From Phaeosaccion multiseriatum (taxonomy: Eukaryota; Ochrophyta, other classes), in contig OZ218960.1 in assembly GCA_965112735.1 (NCBI GenBank), positions 496,001 to 560,000 of the forward strand: 64,000 bases of DNA, written 5' to 3'. Position 1 is the stretch's first letter, and every line of letters begins with the position of its first letter. Positions 57,941 to 64,000 of this stretch are shown here, one piece after another. The translations under genes and the position numbers were made by a program. The notes beneath the pieces are model-generated. The model searched no databases, was not told the origin of the DNA, and was given only the letters and a program-made list of their open reading frames with translations.

Positions 57941-59556
57941 AGGCAGGGAAGGCAGCAGATGGACGGGTGGGGGGGGAGGAGGGAGGCTGTTGGGGATGGG
58001 CACGAAAGCTTTCACGTGGGCAGAGTAGGCAGGCAGACAGACAGACAGACAGACATACAGGCATGTAGACAGGTAGGTAGACAGGTAAGCCGCCAGACAG
58101 GTAGGCAGGCAGACAGGCAGGCAGGTTGGCAGGCAGGCAGGTAGACGCACAGACAGGCAAGCAGGTAGCCAGGTAGACAGGCAGACAGGCAGGCAGACAG
58201 GCAGGCAGAAAGAGGGAAATCTCTCTCTCTCTCTCTCTCTCCAGCGTACGCACGCACACAATACGTACGCACACGTTCAGACGAGCATGCATGCCATCCC
58301 CTGCCATCCCCTGCCATTCCCTGCCATCCAGTGCCATCCAGTGCTATCCACTGCCACCCCTATCCACTGCCATCCACCGCCACCCACCCACCATCCACTG
58401 CCATCCACTACCCCCCCCCCCCCCCCACCATCCACTGCCATCCACTGCCATCCACCCCTTCAACTCAAGTCACCCACCTGCTCGCGCATCTTGTCCATCA
58501 TCTCGAGGCTGGGCAGTGCGAGAAAGTTCTCTTTGAGCCATCGCCGCATCTCCTGGAAGGGGAGCTCCCTCCTCTTGCGTCGGTAGGCGTTGTAAGCCTC
58601 CACCACGGCAAGGTGGTCGGACCTACTCTGGCCGAACTGTGGAGGGGTCAGGGAGGGGAGGGGAGGGAGGGGAGGGGAGGGGAGGGAGGGGAGGGGAGGG
58701 AAGGGGAGGGGAGGGGAGGGGCGGGGAGGGGAGGGGAGGGGAGGGGGGGGGGGATAAGGGTATTTCAGCCCCCCCCCCGTAGAAAGGAAAGCCTCTTTCT
58801 GTCCTGACACTCTCCATCTGTCCTGACACTCTCCATCTGTCCTGACACTCTCCATCTGTCCTCACACTCTCCATCTGTCCTGACACTCTCCATCTGTCCT
58901 CATACTCTCCATCTGTCCTCACACTCCCTGTCACCTGCTGCATGGCGGCTTGGCTCTTGGCAGCATCTTGGCCAAAGCCCCGGATGAATGGCGAGCGGTG
59001 ACTCAGGGCAGCTGCGGTGGTCAAGATTGGGTCCAGACACTGCAGGATGGACCCAACTATGAGCAGCTTGCCTGGGTGGGTGGGTGGGTGGGGTTATAGG
59101 TCAGTGGGTGAGGTGGGTGGGTGGTGAGAGAGAGGATAAGTCAATGCAAAATACACACGTAAGCACACGTAAGCACCACGTAAGCACCACGTAAGCACCA
59201 CGTAATGGTCCCCACCTATCCTGGCGTCGAGGGGCAGGTGCGCCAGATGGTAGCCAAGGGGCGTGAGGAGAGGCTGAGGCCGAGAGACGGACCCCTCCCG
59301 CTCCACGCTGCTGCCTCCTCCGGGTCTGTCCCCCCTGGGCCTTTCTCCCCTGGGCCTGTCTGCCCCCCTGGAGACGGTGATGGCCTTGAGCTCATAGAGG
59401 TTGCTCAGAGCGGCGTAGAGCAGCTTGGCCGGGGGGGGGTCCACAGCCCTAGGGATGGCAGTGGATGGGCGGAGGGGAGGGGGGATGGCAGTGGATGAGA
59501 CAAAAGGGCTGTATTTCAGATCTTCAACTCGGGTCGACATGGAGCAAGAGTGTGTG

Positions 59557-59617
<61 letters not shown>

Positions 59618-62600
59618 CGGCGTCACTGACCTGTTCAGAAAGGCCTCCGGGGAGCCGAGCTCAAGCAGCAGTACCTGCTCACGACGATGCAGCAGTTGGT
59701 GATACAGCAGTTGGTGATACAGGAGTCGGTGGTACGGCACCACGGCACTGCATGGGTCAACAGGCCCTGCAGGGGAAGACCACTGGCATAAAAAAATCAA
59801 AGGATCACCCAAGCATTAACCTACCCACCCACCCACCCACCCACCCACCCACCACCCCACTCCATCTACTGCCATCCCCACTTGCTTACCTGCAGCACGA
59901 GTTCCTCCAGGGGGGTGCGCAGCATCTCAGGAAGCGTATGGGCAGGCATGAAACCGTCATGGAAGGAGGATGGGTACAGACGCCAGCAGGTCCCCTCCTG
60001 AGGAGAGGAGAGGAGAGGAGGGAGGGAGGGAGGGAGGGGATGGTGGGAGAGATATTAGAGGCACATGGAAATAGAGAGAGATTATTAGAGGCATATGGAG
60101 AGGAGGGAAGACAGCTCTCGGGTGTGAGGCGTGTGGTACACACGGGACAGGTCGGCGCGTTAAGCTTGCTTTCCAGTGGAGCTCCTGCCTGCCGAGAAGT
60201 TTCAGTTTCAGTTTTGTAGACCCTACGCGCTCACAGACACGCACCACACGCATACACACACATATACACATACGCACGCACGCACACACCCACACACCCG
60301 CACACACGAACACACGCGCGCACACACACGCACGCACACACACCCACACATCCACACACACACACACACACATGCACGTACACACGCGCATACACACACA
60401 AGTTGTGCGCCACTTGCCTGCACTCTGCCCGCCCTGCCTGCCCTCTGCTTGGCGCTGGCCTGACTGACCCACACCTCTACTAAGCTACTCATACGAGACA
60501 CAGGGTCGTATCTGGCGGATGGCAGTGGATGGAAGGGGGGGAAGGGAGGAGAGGAGAGGGGAGGAGAGGAGAGGGGAGACGGCTCAGCTCAAGCAAGCAA
60601 GCAAGCACACAAACCCTTTCCTCACTCCCCTACTTCGCTCCCATCCACTGCCATCAACACTCCCTCCTTCCCTCCCTCCCTTCCCTCCCATCCGCTGCCA
60701 TCCCACGCACCTCATCTCACGCACCCTCCCGGCGTCAATCACGTGCGTGCAGTCTTCTATGGTGATGCTCGTCTCGGCGATGTTGGTGCCCACCACCACC
60801 TTGCGCACTCCCGAGGGCATGCGTTTGAACACTGACCGTTGAGCCGCTTGGGGGAGGGAGGAGTGCAAGGGGAAGAACTGTGTGGGGCATAGGGAGGGAG
60901 GGAGAGGGAGGGAGGGAGGGAGGGAGGGAGGGAGGGAGGGAGGGAGGGAGGGAGGGAGGGAGGGAGGGAGGGAGGGAGGGAGGGAGGGAGGGAGGGAGGG
61001 AGGGAGGGAGGGAGGGAGGGAGGGAGGGAGGGAGGGAGGGAGGGAGGGAGGGAGGGAGGGAGGGAGGGAGGGAGGGAGGGAGGGAGGGAGGGAGGGAGGG
61101 AGGGAGGGAGGGAGGGAAAGAAGGAAGGAAGGAAGATAAATGTCATGTACCCAACGCTTGAGTAGCCTCATGAAAGCTTACGTACCTCGCATTTGCCGTG
61201 TATGGCGGAACTCTTGCGCAGCGCTCGAATTGCGGCGTCGATCTCCTGGAAGCCCGGCATGAACACCAGGATGGCTGAGCGTACGTACGTAAGGGCACGT
61301 AAGGGCACAACAAAAGGGGAAAATAAAACGTTACGAAGGGTCCAACCAGTGAGACAAGCGCAGAGCAGTGGAGCCAAAGCAGGGCAGTTGGTGATACAGG
61401 GGCAGGGCAGGGCAGGGCAGGGCAGTGCAGTTGGTGGCACAGAGGCAGTACATGTACTTGACTTGGTGATACAGAGGCAGTACGTGTCGTTGAATAGAAG
61501 GGTACAAGCCTCCTAAGCGCTCCAAAGCCGTGTAGGCCCACTCACCTCCGCCCAGCCGTGGCCGCTGTGTGTCTTTGTCGTTACGCTGCTGTATCACCAA
61601 CTGCTGCTCCTGCGCAATGATGTGCTCCACCACATCCACGATGAGATCAATGTCCACCTTCTCCTCACAGCGGGGACTGATGCGCACAGCTGAGGGAGTT
61701 GTGCCTCCGTCGTCGTCACTACCAAGCTCCTCCCCGGTGATGGGGTCGAAGGAGCGCCTCCCCTCCTCCCCCTCCCCCCCCTCCTCCCGCTGTCCCTGGC
61801 GACGCTGTTGTTGCTGCTGCTGTATCACCAACCGCTGTGCCGCGGAGGGTGAGGGCGCCGCTGCCTTCGACCCCCTGACACCCGGCATTTGCATGCCCCT
61901 GCTTCCCCCTCTACCCCCCCTTACTCGACGATGGATGTCTTCCAGATACCTGGTGTCTACAGGGAAGGTCCTGCCTGGCACGCTGATGGAGGGGCAGTCG
62001 CCGAAGTAGGAGGTGAAGAGCTTAGCTTGGAGAGTGGCGCTCATCAGCACCACCTGAGGAGGATGGCAGTGGATGGGCCAGGAGAGTGAGGAGGGGGGGG
62101 GGGGTGCACACCCACGCACGCCCATGCGGGGAACGGCAGAGGAGAGGAGAGGAGAGCAGAGCAGAGCAGAGGAGAGGGGAGGAGAGGAGAGGAGAAAAGA
62201 CTTCAGTCCTGTGCGCTGCTACTGACAGAGCCACAAAGACACATATAGACACAAACCCTTGTTCTTGTTCTTCCTTCGCCTCTGTCTCTGCTGGCCCCAC
62301 CCAAAGCTCTTCACACCCTCACGCTAATCCCCGCCCCTGCCACTGCGCCTTTGCCTGTGTGTGCCTGTGTGTACCTCTGTATACCTCGGTATGCCTCTGT
62401 ATACCTCGGCATGCCTCTATATGCCTCTATATGCCTCTATATGCCTCTGTCTGCCTCGGCATTCCTCTATATGCCTCTGTGTGCCTCTGTCTGCCTCTGT
62501 CTGCCTCTGTATGTCTCGGCATGCTTGTAAATGCCTCTATATGCCTCTATATGCCTCTGTGTGCCTCTGTCTGCCTCTGTATGTCTCGACATGCTTGTAA

Positions 62601-63086
62601 ATGCCTCTATATGCCTCTGTATGCCTTTATATACCTCTGTATACCTCGGCATGCCTCCATATGCCTCTGTCTGCCTCGGTATGCCTCTATATGCCTCTGT
62701 GTGCCTCTGTCTGCCTCGGTATGCCTCCATATGCCTCTATATGCCTGACCTTGAGCTCTGGCCTGCTGGGTAGGAGGTCCCTAAGCAGCACAAGGAGAAA
62801 GTCCGTGTCCAGCCCACGCTCGTGCACCTGAGACGGGGGTGGATGGCAGTGGATGGGGCAAGAGGGGGTTAGGGCAATAGAAGGGGATCCATTCACTCAC
62901 CTCACCCACGCTGCCACTGACCCCATCTACTGCCATCCCCCTTACCCCATCCACTGCCATCCCCCTTCCCCCTTTTCTCCTCCATCCCCATTTACTGCCA
63001 TCCCCCTTACCTCGTCCACAATGACGTGCGATACGCCGTCCAGAAGGGGGTCTGTGGACAGCCTCCGCAGGAGAATACCTGACACA

Positions 63087-63138
<52 letters not shown>

Positions 63139-64000
63139 AGACAATGCTGGATTTTTACGTGCGTGTGACTGAAACGTCTGAAACGCCTTCTTGCCTGTGG
63201 TCATGAAGGTGAGCCTGGTGGCCCTACTGACGCGACTCTCCAGGCGGATCTGATACCCCACAGTCTGCCCCACGGCCTCGCAGCGCTCCTGAGACACGCG
63301 CTCGGCCTGACAGCAGGTAGGGGTGGATGAGGAGGTATATAGGGAGGGAAGGGCGATCAAACTCAAACTAAAACAAGAAAACGTCCCTTCAAGGGCAGTG
63401 CGTAGAGGTTAGAGTTGGAGGGTGGGGTAGGGAGGTAGATGGGTGGGTAGGTAGGCACCCCCCTCCCACCCTCCATTCTGCTTTCCCCTCCTGAACTCGC
63501 TCACTTACTCACCACCCCGACCGCAGAGATCCTCCTCGGCTGTGTGCAGAGGATGCTCATCTGCCCCCCCCTGCCTTGCTCAATAGCCTCATCAAGTAGT
63601 AGCTGGGGTACCTGTTGAGAATAGTGAAGAGAGACACACTGTTGCTCAGCTGTTGCTTAGCTGTTGCACAGCGCTCTTGTTTCGACTGAACTGATACCTC
63701 TCCAAGTACATGCAGTCGTAAGAGTCTTTACGCACCACACACCTACCTGCGTGGTCTTGCCGCACCCGGTCTCTCCTGTATTGTGCCAAGCCATCGACAC
63801 ATCGACAAGAGAGAAGGAGCAGAGCAGGTGGTGATACAGCAGAGCGGTTGGTAATCCATAGTAGACCAGAACCCCCATCCATTGCTCCCCTCCCTCTCCT
63901 CTCCTCCCCTCCTCGCTCCTCCCCTCTCCCTCCCCCCCGCCACCCCCTTCCCCTCTCCCTCCCCTCCCCTTCCTCTCCCCCCTCCTTCACCTGAGAGTAC
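55493..64000 (-). CDS. DEAH-type RNA helicase (DHX29/36/57-like), 5' end missing
   Basis: Partial at the right edge. Exons: 63991-64000, 63747-63775, 63513-63611, 63195-63306, 63011-63078, 62750-62827, 61546-62053, 61186-61274, 60711-60877, 60418-60511, 59890-59997, 59631-59674, 59216-59448, 58935-59071, 58478-58636, 57509-57891, 57096-57222, 56769-56849, about 56350-56438, 55493-55743. Motifs in order: [71 protein letters not shown], then the helicase-associated region ([24 protein letters not shown]) and an OB-like C-terminus ([32 protein letters not shown]). An ~80-residue insert follows the motif III region. GC donors occur at 63195 and 60418. The 56350 donor is uncertain. These helicases act on mRNA structure or translation; the exact subfamily is unsettled. 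Confidence 0.92.
56118..56360. repeat. TGCACTGTAGT / TGCACTGCATT minisatellite
   Basis: About twenty 11-12-nt units mixing GTAGT and GCATT forms, directly beside the last-but-one helicase exon. On the sense strand it reads repeated CTACAG|TGCA and ATGCAG|TGCA, each resembling a 3' splice site. Confidence 0.9.
56440..56570. repeat. (GGATGGCAGT)n array before an acceptor
   Basis: About a dozen copies of the GGATGGCAGT word. On the helicase sense strand this is CCATCCACTGCCATCC repeats running to within a few bases of the acceptor ATCCCAG at 56439. Confidence 0.9.
57340..57508. repeat. (CACT)n array, donor expansion
   Basis: On the helicase sense strand the donor after GACGACCG reads GTGAGTGAGTGAG and continues as GTGA repeats, then GGGA repeats. 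Confidence 0.9.
58268..58455. repeat. CCATCCACTGCCATCC cluster near a donor
   Basis: About a dozen CCATC[C/G]A[C/G]TG units on the plus strand. On the helicase sense strand they are GGATGGCAGTGG words starting about 22 nt after the donor at 58477. Confidence 0.9.
60880..61125. repeat. (GGGA)n microsatellite, about 55 units
   Basis: Almost pure GGGA for 240 nt. On the helicase sense strand it is a CCCT pyrimidine tract ending at CCCTATGCCCCACACAG, the acceptor at 60878. Confidence 0.97.
62350..62750. repeat. ATGCCTCTATATGCCTCTGT minisatellite
   Basis: About thirty 10-nt units TATATGCCTC/TGTCTGCCTC/GGCATGCCTC fill the start of a helicase intron; on the sense strand the intron opens GTCAGGCATATAGAGGCATA. 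The unit is the AGAGGCATAT word seen dispersed elsewhere. Confidence 0.93.

Noticed and set aside
59675-59767. Longer helicase exon starting after CCCCTGCAG at 59767
   Set aside because: The open stretch translates the dispersed word ([10 protein letters not shown]) and breaks phase with the previous exon; the acceptor at 59675 fits both phase and family alignment.

Overview
The window is nuclear DNA of a GC-rich eukaryote, most likely a photosynthetic stramenopile (ochrophyte alga). Evidence: spliceosomal genes on both strands, low-complexity Gly/Ala/Gln tracts inside proteins, a leucine-rich-repeat gene with one exon per repeat (an arrangement reported for brown algae), a fungal-type Zn2Cys6 regulator (also known from stramenopiles) and a Ty3/gypsy element whose integrase resembles stramenopile elements. 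The lineage is inferred; no organellar or rRNA marker is present. All exon models were built by hand from splice consensus and reading phase.

Layout. 0.7-7.3 kb (+): a 25-exon gene joining about 19 LRRs, each on its own ~72-nt exon, to a KAP-family P-loop NTPase with membrane segments. 8.2-15 kb (-): an ankyrin-repeat gene split by a 5.4-kb Ty3/gypsy retrotransposon (8797-14238, +) with near-identical LTRs and further damaged by frameshifts. 15.4-17.7 kb (+): an unrecognised multi-pass membrane protein. 19.3-22.7 kb (-): Rab6-type GTPase, divergent from the RPS23 (uS12) gene at 23.4-25.9 kb (+). 26.8-27.7 kb (-): the intronless Fe-S assembly factor Dre2/anamorsin. 27.9-32.6 kb (+): a two-finger ZC2HC protein. 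34.1-35.6 kb (-): an A20/AN1 zinc-finger protein. 36.2-38.1 kb (+): an unknown protein with a D-box-like motif. 38.6-44.1 kb (+): a TKL-like protein kinase. 45.2-46.7 kb (+): the Zn2Cys6 protein. 47.9-54.7 kb (-): an mRNA cap guanine-N7 methyltransferase fused to an N-terminal SPOC-like region. 55.5-64 kb (-): a DEAH-type RNA helicase, cut by the window edge. No RNA gene or CRISPR array was found.

Most genes are unrelated housekeeping or signalling functions with no operon logic. What links the window is its repeat biology. Introns are full of simple repeats whose polarity follows splicing: donor-like GTGA repeats at 5' ends and pyrimidine repeats before 3' sites. Three short words recur in different genes: CTGTATCACCAACTG, CCATCCACTGCCATCC and AGAGGCATATGG. 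The first two often sit just upstream of 3' splice sites, and some introns carry complementary copies of the second at both ends. The most striking locus is the LRR-KAP gene, where introns look better conserved than the exons they separate and two half-deleted repeat units record recombination within the array.
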